Part shown: piece after piece, positions 7,617 through 17,846 of the stretch | Numbering within the stretch: the first letter of the stretch is position 1 | How the letters are laid out: each line of letters starts with the position of its first letter | Assembly (NCBI RefSeq): GCF_026627505.1 | Contig: NZ_JAPNLK010000030.1 | Span: 1 to 64,000, forward strand | Direction: 5' to 3' | Length of the DNA stretch: 64,000 nt | Source: Streptomyces sp. H27-H5 | Lineage (GTDB): Bacteria > Actinomycetota > Actinomycetes > Streptomycetales > Streptomycetaceae | Position numbers and translations under genes: made by a program | Notes under the pieces: generated by a model | What the model saw: only the letters and a program-made list of their open reading frames with translations | The model's database searches: none | Told to the model about the DNA's origin: nothing

Positions 7617-8723
7617 ATGTCCGACTTCGTACCCGGGCTCGAAGGGGTCGTCGCGTTCGAGACGGAGATCGCCGAGCCCGACAAGGAGGGCGGATCGCTC
7701 CGCTACCGGGGGGTGGACATCGAAGACCTGGTCGGCCACGTCTCCTTCGGGAACGTCTGGGGCCTGCTGGTCGACGGTGCCTTCAACCCCGGCCTGCCGG
7801 CCGCCGAACCGTTCCCGATCCCGGTCCACTCCGGTGACATCCGTGTCGACGTGCAGTCCGCGCTCGCCATGCTCGCCCCCGTGTGGGGTCTGAAACCGCT
7901 CCTCGACATCGACGAGCGCACCGCCCGCGACGACCTGGCGCGCGCGGCCGTGATGGCACTGTCCTACGTCGCGCAGTCCGCCCGCGGACAGGGCCTGCCG
8001 ATGGTCCCGCAGAGTGAGATCGACAAGGCCGGGTCCGTCGTCGAACGGTTCATGATCCGCTGGCGGGGCGAGCCGGACCCGCGGCACGTCAAGGCCGTCG
8101 ACGCGTACTGGACCTCGGCCGCCGAGCACGGCATGAACGCCTCCACCTTCACCGCGCGCGTCATCGCCTCCACCGGCGCCGACGTCGCGGCGGCCCTGTC
8201 GGGCGCGGTCGGCGCCATGTCGGGCCCGCTGCACGGCGGCGCGCCCTCACGCGTCCTCGGCATGATCGAGGAGATCGAGCGCACCGGCGACGCCATAGCG
8301 TACGTGAAGAAGGCCCTCGACAAGGGCGAGCGCCTGATGGGCTTCGGGCACCGCGTCTACCGTGCCGAGGACCCGCGTGCCCGCGTGCTGCGGCGCACCG
8401 CCAAGGAGCTGGACGCCCCGCGCTACGAGGTGGCCGCCGCGCTGGAGAAGGCCGCGCTGGAGGAGCTGCACGCGCGCCGTCCCGACCGGGTGCTCGCGAC
8501 GAACGTGGAGTTCTGGGCCGCGATCATGCTGGACTTCGCGGAGGTGCCGGCGCACATGTTCACCTCGATGTTCACCTGCGCCCGCACGGCCGGCTGGTCG
8601 GCGCACATCCTGGAGCAGAAGCGCACGGGTCGCCTCGTGCGTCCGTCGGCCCGCTACACCGGTCCCGGCGTGCGCAACCCGCGCGAGATCGCCGGCTACG
8701 CGGACATGGCCGAGACGGCCTGA
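7617..8723 (+). CDS. citA2: Citrate synthase family protein (citA2-like)
   Basis: A 368-residue citrate synthase-fold enzyme that condenses acetyl-CoA, or propionyl-CoA in methylcitrate synthases, with oxaloacetate. It has the two catalytic His motifs, HGGAPSRVLGMIEEI (about 203) and GFGHRVYRAEDPRAR (about 242), and a C-terminal FTSMFTCARTAGWSAHILEQ. It is shorter than the main hexameric citrate synthase and matches the second Streptomyces citrate synthase. The substrate is undecided: the nearby acyl-CoA carboxylase operon would fit methylcitrate synthesis, but that is inference. GAGGAG lies 9 bases before the ATG. It ends in a very strong hairpin. Confidence 0.88.
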   Translation: MSDFVPGLEGVVAFETEIAEPDKEGGSLRYRGVDIEDLVGHVSFGNVWGLLVDGAFNPGLPAAEPFPIPVHSGDIRVDVQSALAMLAPVWGLKPLLDIDERTARDDLARAAVMALSYVAQSARGQGLPMVPQSEIDKAGSVVERFMIRWRGEPDPRHVKAVDAYWTSAAEHGMNASTFTARVIASTGADVAAALSGAVGAMSGPLHGGAPSRVLGMIEEIERTGDAIAYVKKALDKGERLMGFGHRVYRAEDPRARVLRRTAKELDAPRYEVAAALEKAALEELHARRPDRVLATNVEFWAAIMLDFAEVPAHMFTSMFTCARTAGWSAHILEQKRTGRLVRPSARYTGPGVRNPREIAGYADMAETA

Positions 8724-8734
8724 TCCGGGGAGGA

Positions 8735-8796
8735 CCGACACGACGACGGCGCCGCCACACCCGGGACGGGGTGCGGCGGCGCCGTCGTCGTGTCGG
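8735..8796. terminator. Bidirectional terminator between citA2 and tetR
   Basis: A stem of over 20 bp (CCGACACGACGACGGC arm at 8735-8750 and its complement ending at 8796) lies 12 bases past the citA2 stop. It is placed to stop transcription from both convergent genes. Confidence 0.85.
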
Positions 8797-8830
8797 GGCG
8801 GCGTCGTGCCGGGGCGGCGGCGCGGCCGTG

Positions 8831-9409
8831 TCAGGCCAGCGCGGAGTCCAGGATCCGGGCCCACTGAGCGACGACGCGGGCACGGCGGGCCGTGTCGTCG
8901 GTCAGCACGTTCGCCAGCCCGAGGCCGCGCGCCATGTCCAGGAGCCCCTGCACGGTCTCCCGGACGCCCGGTACCGACTCGTCCGCGCCCAGCAGCTCGA
9001 CGGCGATGCGGTGGGTCTCGCGGCCGACCCGGGCTTCGAGCTCGGTCACCCGGGGGCGCAACTGCTCCTCGTTGGAGGCGGCGACCCACAGTTGGAGCGC
9101 GGCCCGGAAGAGCGTGCCGGTGTACATGTCCACCAGCGCCTCGACCACCACGGGCCGGGCCGCCGGGCCGGCCTGGAAGAGGGTCCGTACGGCGGTGGAG
9201 CGCTCCTCGGCCACGTACTCGACGGCGGCCGTGAACAGGTCCTCGCGGGTCGGGAAGTGGTGCTGGGCCGCGCCCCGCGAGACGCCCGCGCGCTCGGCGA
9301 CGACCGCGACGGTGGAACCCGCCCAGCCGTGCTCGGCCAGGCAGGAGACGGCGGCCTCCAGGAGGTGGCGGCGGGTCACCCGGCTGCGGGCCTGCTTGGG
9401 TCCGGTCAC
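8831..9409 (-). CDS. TetR-family regulator of the acyl-CoA operon
   Basis: A 192-residue TetR/AcrR repressor. The N-terminal HTH spans about residues 8-55 (RRHLLEAAVSCLAEHGWAGSTVAVVAERAGVSRGAAQHHFPTR split over helices 1-3), and the rest is a ligand-binding helical domain. It is the last gene of the operon; its GTG start overlaps the stop of the hydratase gene (GTGA), so translation is coupled. By analogy with AtuR-type and other acyl-CoA-sensing TetR proteins it probably represses the operon promoter at 17.56 kb, where a matching palindrome sits. The ligand is unknown. Confidence 0.85.
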   Translation of the reverse strand: MTGPKQARSRVTRRHLLEAAVSCLAEHGWAGSTVAVVAERAGVSRGAAQHHFPTREDLFTAAVEYVAEERSTAVRTLFQAGPAARPVVVEALVDMYTGTLFRAALQLWVAASNEEQLRPRVTELEARVGRETHRIAVELLGADESVPGVRETVQGLLDMARGLGLANVLTDDTARRARVVAQWARILDSALA

Positions 9410-10152
9410 AGTGCCCACGAGGGGTCCCGGCGCTCGAAGCGGGCTCCGATGCCCTCGCGGGCCTCGGCGGAGCCGAAGTGGCGGGCGGACAGCTCGGTGA
9501 GCGCCGCCCCGTCCCGGGCCAGGGCGGCCCGGACGGGGGCGGTGACCAGTTCCTTGGTCGCGGCGAGGGCCTCCGGGCCGGCCTTGCGCAGTCCCGCGAG
9601 CACGGGGGCGAGCAGCTCGTCGACGTCCTCGCCGTCCGCGCCGTGCAGGCTCAGCAGCCCGATCCGGGCGGCTTCCGCCGCGTCGAACGCCTCGGCGGTC
9701 AGGAAGTACCGGGAGGCGGCCCGGGGGTCCAGGCGCGGCAGCAGCGGCGCCGAGATGACGGCCGGGACCACGCCGAGGTGCGTCTCGGTGAAGGCGTACG
9801 TGGAGCCCGGCCCGGCCGCCGCGATGTCGCAGGCGCCGAGCAGGCCCAGGCCGCCCGCCCGGACGTGACCGGTGACACGGGCGACGACCGGCTTGGCCAG
9901 CGTGGTCAGCTCGGTGAGCAGGGCCACGAAGTCCGCCGGGTCGCACGGGGACTTCAGGTCGGCGCCGGCGCAGAAGGTGGTGCCGGTGTGGGTGAGGACG
10001 ACGGCCCGGGTCGCGGGGTCGGCGCCCGCCTCGGCGAGGGCCGCGCGCAGAGCGGCGACGAGGTCCGCGGAGAGCGCGTTGCGGTTGGCCGGGGAGTCGA
10101 GCGTGAGCGTGGTGATGCCACGGTCGTGGGCTGCGCCGACGAGGGGGGTCAT
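9406..10152 (-). CDS. Enoyl-CoA hydratase/isomerase family protein
   Basis: A 248-residue crotonase-fold protein. TLTLDSPANRNALS marks the N-terminus, FCAGADLKS the first oxyanion segment and RAGGLGLLGACDIAA the second. In the canonical GGGcELAxxCD motif the first catalytic Glu is replaced here by Leu, while the second survives in TETHLGVVP. This pattern occurs in methylglutaconyl-CoA/isohexenylglutaconyl-CoA hydratase-like members, which fits a place after a biotin carboxylase. It lies 75 bases after the dehydrogenase gene, behind a strong hairpin, and overlaps tetR by 4 bases. Confidence 0.88.
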   Translation of the reverse strand: MTPLVGAAHDRGITTLTLDSPANRNALSADLVAALRAALAEAGADPATRAVVLTHTGTTFCAGADLKSPCDPADFVALLTELTTLAKPVVARVTGHVRAGGLGLLGACDIAAAGPGSTYAFTETHLGVVPAVISAPLLPRLDPRAASRYFLTAEAFDAAEAARIGLLSLHGADGEDVDELLAPVLAGLRKAGPEALAATKELVTAPVRAALARDGAALTELSARHFGSAEAREGIGARFERRDPSWAL

Positions 10153-10184
10153 GCCGTTCCTCCGGTGGGGCTCGTGCCGGTCGT

Positions 10185-10217
10185 GGCGCCGCCCCCTCCC
10201 GTGGGGGGGGCGGCGCC
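10185..10217 (-). terminator. Intra-operon hairpin between dehydrogenase and hydratase genes
   Basis: GGCGCCGCCCCC and GGGGGCGGCGCC pair with only a few bases between arms. The hairpin lies 10 bases past the acyl-CoA dehydrogenase stop and about 30 bases before the hydratase start. It could attenuate the last two genes or protect the upstream mRNA. Confidence 0.6.
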
Positions 10218-10227
10218 CGGTGTGGTG

Positions 10228-11388
10228 CTAGTACGACTTGGGCAGGCCGAGGGTCTGGTGGGAGACGAAGTTGAGGATCATCTCCCGGCTGACGGGGGCT
10301 ATGCGGGCGACGCGGGAGGCGGTGATCAGGGAGGCCAGGCCGTACTCCCGGGTGAGGCCGTTGCCGCCCAGGGTGTGCACGGACTGGTCCACCGCCCGTA
10401 CGCAGGCCTCGGCGGCAGCGTACTTGGCCATGTTGGCGGCCTCGCCCGCGCCCATGTCGTCGCCGGCGTCGTAGAGCCGGGCGGCCTTCTGCATCATCAG
10501 GCGGGCCAGTTCCAGTTCGATGTGGGACTGGGCCAGTGGGTGGGCGATGGCCTGGTGGGCCCCGATGGGCTCCTTCCACACCCGGCGGGTCTTGGCGTAG
10601 TCCACGGCCTTGGCGAGGGCGTACCGGCCCATGCCGATCGCGAACGCGGCGGTCATGATCCGTTCGGGGTTGAGTCCGGCGAACAGTTGGAGGAGTCCGG
10701 CGTCCTCGTCGCCGACCAGGGCGTCGGCGGGCAGCCGCACCTCGTCCAGGACCAACTCCCACTGCTTCTCGGCGGCCTGGAGTTCCATGTCGATGAGGGA
10801 GCGGGAGAAGCCGGGGGTCGCGCGCGGGACGATGAACAGGCAGGGCTTGAGGCTGCCGGTCCGCGCGTCCTCGGTGCGGCCCACGATGAGCGTGGCGTCG
10901 GCGATGTCCACGCCGGAGATGAACACCTTGCGGCCGTTCAGCACCCAGTCGTCGCCGTCGCGGCGGGCGGTGGTGGTGATGCGGTGGGAGTTGGAGCCGG
11001 CGTCGGGTTCGGTGATGCCGAAGGCCATGGTGCGGGTGCCGTCGGCGAGGCCGGGGAGCCAGGTCCGCTTCTGGGCCTCGGTGCCGAAGCGGGAGATCAC
11101 CGTGCCGCAGATGGCGGGTGAGACGACCATCATCAGCAGCGGACTGCCGGCGGCGCCGAGTTCCTCCAGGACGATGGAGAGTTCGGCGATGCCGCCACCC
11201 CCGCCGCCGTACTCCTCGGGGAGGTTGACGCCGAGGTAGCCGAGCTTCGCGGCGTCGGCCCACAGTTCGTCGGGGTGGCCGCCCTCGCGGGCGACCCGGG
11301 CGAGGTACTCGCGGCCGTACCGCTTGCCGAGGGCTGCGACGGCGGAGCGCAGGGCCTGGTGTTCTTCGGTCTCTACGACGGTGCTCAT
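10228..11388 (-). CDS. Acyl-CoA dehydrogenase
   Basis: A 386-residue FAD-dependent acyl-CoA dehydrogenase that makes an alpha,beta double bond in an acyl-CoA, passing electrons to ETF. Seen are NLPEEYGGGGGG (about 54-66), MAFGITEPDAGSN (FAD/substrate signature, about 134-146), GVDIADA, the C-terminal dehydrogenase helices with KTRRVWKEPIGAHQAIAHPLA, and GGNGLTREYGLASL. The substrate is probably a branched or terpenoid acyl-CoA (citronellyl-CoA or isovaleryl-CoA class), inferred from the carboxylase next door. The ATG overlaps the end of the carboxylase alpha gene by 4 bases, showing translational coupling. Confidence 0.92.
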   Translation of the reverse strand: MSTVVETEEHQALRSAVAALGKRYGREYLARVAREGGHPDELWADAAKLGYLGVNLPEEYGGGGGGIAELSIVLEELGAAGSPLLMMVVSPAICGTVISRFGTEAQKRTWLPGLADGTRTMAFGITEPDAGSNSHRITTTARRDGDDWVLNGRKVFISGVDIADATLIVGRTEDARTGSLKPCLFIVPRATPGFSRSLIDMELQAAEKQWELVLDEVRLPADALVGDEDAGLLQLFAGLNPERIMTAAFAIGMGRYALAKAVDYAKTRRVWKEPIGAHQAIAHPLAQSHIELELARLMMQKAARLYDAGDDMGAGEAANMAKYAAAEACVRAVDQSVHTLGGNGLTREYGLASLITASRVARIAPVSREMILNFVSHQTLGLPKSY

Positions 11389-13340
11389 GCGGGCGTTTCC
11401 TCCTGGACTACGGCGAGCAGGGCGCCGAACTCGACCTGTTGGCCGGTGGCGGCGTGGAGCGCGGTGAGCGTGCCGGAGGCGGGCGCGACGATGCGGTGTT
11501 CCATCTTCATCGCCTCCAGCCAGAGCAGGGGTTGTCCGGCGGTGACGGCCGAGCCGGGGGCCAGGCCCTCGGCGACGCGGACGACGGTGCCGGGCATGGG
11601 GGCGAGCAGGGAGCCCGGTTCGGTGCGGTCCCGGGGGTCGGAGAACCGGGGCAGGCGGGTGAGGGTGTGGGCGCCGAGCGGGGAGTCCACCCAGATCTCG
11701 GCGGCCCCCACACCCCCCTTGTTCGATTTGTGTTTCACGTGGAACACCCGTCGGACCCCGTCGACTTCGAGGGTGACCAGCTCGGGCGTGGCGGCCAGGA
11801 CGCGGACGCCGGGGTGGTCCACGGGGACCGGGGGGCCGCTGCGGGCCGGGTGGTAGCCGACCTCGTACGGGGCGCCGGCGATCTCGTAGCGGCGGGTCTG
11901 CGGTTGGGAGACGACGTTGCGCCAGGCGCCGACGCGGGCGGCGAGCGGGGCTCCGGGCGCCGACGCGGCGTCGGCGAGGGCGGCGGCGAGCGCGGCCAGG
12001 GCCGGGGCGGCGTCGTCGGGGGTCTCGGCGGTGAGGGCGTCGAGGTGGCGTCCGTAGAAGCCGGTGTCGAGCCGGCCGGCGGTGAACTCGGGGTGGCGCA
12101 GGGACCGTACGAGGAGGTCGCGGTTGGTGGTCAGGCCGTGGACCCGGGCGCCGGCCAGGGCGTGCGCCAGGATGCGTACGGCCTCGACGCGGGTCGGGGC
12201 GTGGGCGATCACCTTGGCGAGCATCGGGTCGTAGTGCACGCCGACGGTGTCCCCGTCGGTGAACCCGGTGTCCACGCGGACCGCGCCGGGGACGGCCAGG
12301 GTGTGCAGGACGCCGGTCTGCGGGCGCCAGTCCCGGCCCGGGTCCTCGGCGTACAGCCGGGCCTCGACGGCGTGACCGGCCGCCTCCGGGGGCTCCGTCG
12401 GCAGGGCCGCGCCCTCGGCGACGCGCAGTTGCAGGGCCACCAGGTCGAGGTCGAAGACGGCCTCGGTGACGGGGTGTTCCACCTGGAGGCGGGTGTTCAT
12501 CTCCAGGAAATACGGGCGGCCGTCGGCGGTGACGAGGAACTCGACGGTGCCCGCGCCCTGGTAGGACACGGCCCGGGCGGCGGCCACGGCGGCCTGGTGC
12601 AGGCTCTCGCGCAGCGGCGCCGGGAGCCCCGGGGCCGGGGCCTCCTCGATGACCTTCTGGTGGCGGCGTTGCAGGGAGCAGTCACGGGTGCCGAGGGCCC
12701 AGACGGTGCCGTGGGCGTCCGCGAGGATCTGCACCTCGACGTGCCGGCCGCGCTCCACGTAGGGCTCGGCGAACACCTCGCCGTCCCCGAAGGCCGACCG
12801 GGCCTCGGCGCGGGCGCCCTCCAGCTCCTCCTTGAGCAGGTCGAGGTCCCGTACGACGCGCATCCCGCGGCCGCCGCCGCCCGCGGCGGCCTTCAACAGC
12901 AGGGGCAGGTCGGCGGGGCCGGCCTGCGCCGGGTCGACGGGTTCGAGGAGCGGCACCCCGGCGGCCCGCATGAGGTCCTTGGCCCGGGTCTTGGAGGCCA
13001 TGGCCTCGATGGCCTCGGGCGGCGGGCCGATCCAGGTCAGCCCGGCGGCCCGTACCTCGCGGGCGAAGTCGGCGTTCTCGGAGAGGAATCCGTAGCCGGG
13101 GTGGACGGCGTCGGCGCCCGCCGCGAGGGCGGCCTTGACGACCAGATCGCCGCGCAGGTAGGTGTCGGCGGGGGCCGCGCCCGGCAGCCGGACCGCCGCG
13201 TCGGCGGACCGGACGTGCAGGGCGTCCGCGTCGGGGTCGGAGTGCACGGCGACGGTGGCCAGGCCCAGGGCGCGGGCGGTACGGAAGATCCGTACGGCGA
13301 TCTCGCCCCGGTTGGCGACGAGCAGGGAGGTGATGGTCAT
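11385..13340 (-). CDS. Acyl-CoA carboxylase alpha subunit (biotin carboxylase + BCCP)
   Basis: A 651-residue biotin-dependent carboxylase alpha subunit. The biotin carboxylase N-domain opens with LLVANRGEIAVRIFRTA, followed by HPGYGFLSENADFA, the ATP-grasp loop KAAAGGGGRGMRVV and the catalytic FLEMNTRLQVEHPVTE. A middle domain follows, then a C-terminal biotinyl domain with LEAMKMEH, the Lys being biotinylated. It charges biotin with bicarbonate for the carboxyltransferase just upstream. Candidate substrates are methylcrotonyl-CoA or geranyl-CoA. The start at 13340 is chosen because homology begins at MTITSLLVANRG; the longer frame antisense to the neighbour is spurious. Confidence 0.93.
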   Translation of the reverse strand: MTITSLLVANRGEIAVRIFRTARALGLATVAVHSDPDADALHVRSADAAVRLPGAAPADTYLRGDLVVKAALAAGADAVHPGYGFLSENADFAREVRAAGLTWIGPPPEAIEAMASKTRAKDLMRAAGVPLLEPVDPAQAGPADLPLLLKAAAGGGGRGMRVVRDLDLLKEELEGARAEARSAFGDGEVFAEPYVERGRHVEVQILADAHGTVWALGTRDCSLQRRHQKVIEEAPAPGLPAPLRESLHQAAVAAARAVSYQGAGTVEFLVTADGRPYFLEMNTRLQVEHPVTEAVFDLDLVALQLRVAEGAALPTEPPEAAGHAVEARLYAEDPGRDWRPQTGVLHTLAVPGAVRVDTGFTDGDTVGVHYDPMLAKVIAHAPTRVEAVRILAHALAGARVHGLTTNRDLLVRSLRHPEFTAGRLDTGFYGRHLDALTAETPDDAAPALAALAAALADAASAPGAPLAARVGAWRNVVSQPQTRRYEIAGAPYEVGYHPARSGPPVPVDHPGVRVLAATPELVTLEVDGVRRVFHVKHKSNKGGVGAAEIWVDSPLGAHTLTRLPRFSDPRDRTEPGSLLAPMPGTVVRVAEGLAPGSAVTAGQPLLWLEAMKMEHRIVAPASGTLTALHAATGQQVEFGALLAVVQEETPA

Positions 13341-13348
13341 CTGCGGGC

Positions 13349-14943
<1,595 letters not shown>

Positions 14944-14947
<4 letters not shown>

Positions 14948-16731
14948 GGGCGGGTCCCCTCCGGGGCGGGGTCGGACGACAGGAGGTGCGTCGGGATGTC
15001 GAGGTGGCGGGCGCGCAGCCATTCGCCGAGGGCCTTGGCCTGCGGGTCGAAGCGGTGGCCCGAGGCGACGCCGGCGCCGAGGATGCCGGCGACGGTGAAG
15101 TTGAGGGCCCTCAGGTGCGGGAGTTCGTGACGGGCGACGGGCAGACCCGAGGTCTCGGGGAGCAGGGTGGTGAGGGCGTCGGCCGTGAGGGTCTCGCGGA
15201 GCCACTGCCAGGCGGCGTCGCTCTCGGCCCAGACGCCGATGTTGGCGTCGCCGCCCTTGTCGCCGCTGCGGGCGCCGCACAGGGCGCCGAGCGGGGCGCG
15301 GGTGGTGGCCGCCGCGGGGCCCGTTCCCGGAACCGGGGCCGCGCCCCGGGCCCCTTCGGAGGCTTCGCGCCCGGACCCCCGCGCCTCGAACGCCGGCGGG
15401 GCCGAGAGGGGCGGAGCCGGGACGGGCGAAGCTGAGACGGGCGGGGCCGGGACCGGTGGGATCGGGTGGCGGGTGGTGTCGGGGAGGACCGCCACGTGGG
15501 GGACCGTCGTGGCCGGGACCAGGGACGAGGTGAAGACCCCGTACGGCTGGGCCGGGCCCGGAGGGGCCGTCACGTGGAAGCCCGGGTAGCTGCCCAGGGC
15601 GAGTTCGATCGCGGCGGCGGTCAGGCCCCGCCCGACCCGGTCCGGGGACGGGTCGCGGACGACCAGGCGGAGCAGGGCGCTCGCGGTCTCCTCCGTGTCC
15701 GGGTCGGGATGGTCCGTGCGGGCCAGGGTCCACGTCACGGTGGCCACTCCCGAAAGGGCCTGCGCGAGTTGCGTCTTGACCAGGTCGGCCTTGGCGTCGA
15801 CGTCGAGACCGGTGAGGACGAACACCACCTCGTTGCGCCAGCCCCCGATCCGGGTCACGCCCACCTTGAGGGTGTCGGGCGGGGCCTCGCCGAGCACGCC
15901 GGAGATCGCGACCCGGTCCGGGCCGGCCGGGGCGAGGCGGACGGTGTCGAGGCGGGCCGTCACGTCCGGCCCGAGGTAGCGGACGCCCTGTGTCTCGTAG
16001 AGGAGTTGGGCGGTGACGGTGCCGACGGTGATCGCCCCGCCCGTGCCCGGGTGTTTGGTGACGACGGAGGATCCGTCCTCGGCGATCTCCGCGAGCGGGA
16101 AGCCGGGGGTGCGGACGTCGTGCCGGGTGAAGAAGGCGTAGTTGCCGCCGGTCGCCTGGGTGCCGCACTCCAGGACGTGGCCGGCGACGACCGCCCCCGC
16201 CAACCGGTCGTACGCGTCCGGTGCCCAGTCGAACCACCAGGCCGCCGACCCGCTGACCAGCGCCGCGTCGGTGACCCGGCCCGTGACCACCACATCCGCG
16301 CCCGCCCGCAGGCAGGCGGTGATCCCGGCGCCGCCGAGGTAGGCGTTGGCCGTCAGCGCGCCCTCGGAGAAGGGCATCAGGTCGTCTCCCTCGACGTGCG
16401 CCACCGAGACGGGCACACCCAGCCTGGCCGCCAACTCCCGCAGCGCTTCGGCGAGTCCCGCCGGGTTCAGGCCACCTGCGTTCGCGACGATCCGTACGCC
16501 CCGCTCGTGCGCGAGGGCGAGGTTCTCCTCCAACTGGCGCAGGAAGGTCTTGGCGTAGCCGAGGTCGGGGTTCTTCAGGCGGTCGCGGCCCAGGATCAGC
16601 ATGGTGAGTTCGGCGAGGTAGTCCCCGGTCAGCACGTCGAGCGGACCGCCGGTGAGCATCTCGCGCACGGCGCCGAACCGGTCCCCGTAGAAGCCCGAGG
16701 CGTTGCCGACGCGCAGCGGGCGCCGGGTCAT
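14944..16731 (-). CDS. AtuA-family protein (DUF1446)
   Basis: A 595-residue member of the AtuA/DUF1446 family named from Pseudomonas acyclic terpene utilisation. The N-terminal domain begins VGNASGFYGDRFGAVREML and has ANAGGLNPAGLAEAL and VVTGRVTDAALV. The C-terminal small domain carries LCGARSGDKGGDANIGVWA near residue 500. Between them lies an odd low-complexity Pro/Ala/Ser linker (about residues 420-485) whose DNA looks like a dispersed intergenic repeat (15319-15400). The biochemical role of AtuA is unsettled. Start chosen at MTRRPLRVGNAS, overlapping the TIGR03084 gene by 4 bases. Confidence 0.88.
15319..15400. repeat. Dispersed-repeat-like segment inside the AtuA coding region
   Basis: The segment resembles the GC-rich repeat often seen between Streptomyces genes (gcgttcgaggcgcggg / tccgggcgcg / ccccgg blocks), here read in frame as FEARGSGREASEGARGAAP. 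Imperfect copies of a gcggggccgggac motif continue to about 15470. It falls exactly in the linker between the two AtuA domains and keeps the frame open. That it belongs to a dispersed family is recognition by eye and was not searched. Confidence 0.45.
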
Positions 16732-17528
16732 CGGGAGCCCTCCGGCGTCCGGCCGGGGCCCGCCGGCCCCGCGAAGGCCTGGGCGATGTCCAGCCAACGG
16801 TCGGCGTCCGGGCCGGTCGCCGTCAGGTCGGTGTCCGCGCGGTGCACCCGCTGGGTCACCAACAGGCAGAAGTCGAGCGCGGATCCGGTGATCCGCTGGG
16901 GCGCGTCGGCGGGCCCGTACGTCCAGGGCTGCGCCCCGTCGGGGGCGGTGAGTTCCACCCGGAACTCCTCCTCGGGCGCCGGCAGGCCCCGGACCGCGTA
17001 CGCGTAGTCGCGCGCCCGGATCCCGATCCGCGCGACGTGCCGCAGCCGGGCCGTCGGGGTCCGGCGGACGCCGAGGGCGTCGGCGACGTCCTGCCCGTGG
17101 GCCCAGGTCTCCATCAGGCGGGCGCTCGCCATGGAGGCGGCCTTCATGGGCGGCCCGTACCAGGGGAAGCGGGTGTCGGGTGAGGCCGCGGCGAGCGCCT
17201 CGTCGAGGGCGGTGCGGGTGGTCCGCCAGCGGGCGAGCAGTTCGGCGGGCGGCAGCGCGGCCCCTTCGGCGGCGCCCTCGTCCACGAAGGAGTCGGGGGC
17301 GGCGAGGGCCTCCTCGATCATCTGCCCGAAGCCGGCCGGGTCGGTGAGGGACAGCAGCGCGACGCGGTCGGTCCAGTACAGGTGGGCGATCTGGTGGGCG
17401 ACGGTCCAGCCGCTCGCGGGGGTGGCCTTCGCCCAACCGGGCTCGGGCAGCTCCCCGACCAGGGAATCGAGGTCCCGATTCTCCTCTCGGAGATCGGCGA
17501 AGACGGCGACGGCGGACGGATCGGGCAC
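16728..17528 (-). CDS. TIGR03084-type DinB-like metal-binding protein
   Basis: A 266-residue protein of the actinobacterial TIGR03084 family. An N-terminal MDMPI/DinB-like four-helix domain has GWTVAHQIAHLYWTDRVAL (about 45-63) and ARLMETWAHGQDVADALGV (about 140-158); the His residues are the predicted metal ligands. The C-terminal half is a small SCP2-like domain (WTYGPADAPQRITGSALDFCLLVTQR). Members often lie with fatty acyl-CoA genes, but their reaction is unknown. The GTG at 17528 has AGGGGAG 6 bases upstream, and homology starts there. It is the first gene of the seven-gene operon. Confidence 0.82.
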   Translation of the reverse strand: MPDPSAVAVFADLREENRDLDSLVGELPEPGWAKATPASGWTVAHQIAHLYWTDRVALLSLTDPAGFGQMIEEALAAPDSFVDEGAAEGAALPPAELLARWRTTRTALDEALAAASPDTRFPWYGPPMKAASMASARLMETWAHGQDVADALGVRRTPTARLRHVARIGIRARDYAYAVRGLPAPEEEFRVELTAPDGAQPWTYGPADAPQRITGSALDFCLLVTQRVHRADTDLTATGPDADRWLDIAQAFAGPAGPGRTPEGSR

Positions 17529-17556
17529 GGTGCGCTCCCCTTCTCGGCGTGGGGGA

Positions 17557-17602
17557 AGCCTGGCAGGGGTCCACAAAACAATCAAGCACGCTTGCATGAT
17601 TT
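17557..17602 (-). promoter_or_regulatory. Operon promoter overlapped by a TetR-type palindrome
   Basis: On the minus strand TTGATT (17580-17585) and CAGGCT (17557-17562) are 17 bases apart. The perfect palindrome CAAGC-AC-GCTTG (17583-17594) covers the -35, and the outer symmetry extends to about 17601 (AATCA/TGATT arms). This is a convincing operator for the operon's own TetR protein. The rest of the 318-bp divergent gap (17529-17846) shows only the GAGGA ribosome site of the S15-type hydrolase gene. Confidence 0.65.
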
Positions 17603-17846
17603 TCTCGCGGACTGTCGCGTTCCCGCCGGCTGGCCCAACTCGCCTGAACGGCAATGCGTTTGATCCCCGACCGGTCCGGCGAGGGAGGCGACGGGCGGGT
17701 GCGGCGCACCCCTCGGGGACGAATCCGGCCGTACGCCGGGAACGCGGCGCAACGCTCCGTCGTCACGCCGATACTGAGTGCTTCGCTCCGGGCCCAGAGC
17801 GCGCATCCGTTCATGTCATCGCACTCGACGAAGAGGATGAACCGAC

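Noticed and set aside
7550..7837. 95-codon ORF overlapping the citrate synthase start
   Set aside because: Most of it lies in another frame of the citrate synthase gene, it is Arg/Gly-rich and has no ribosome site.
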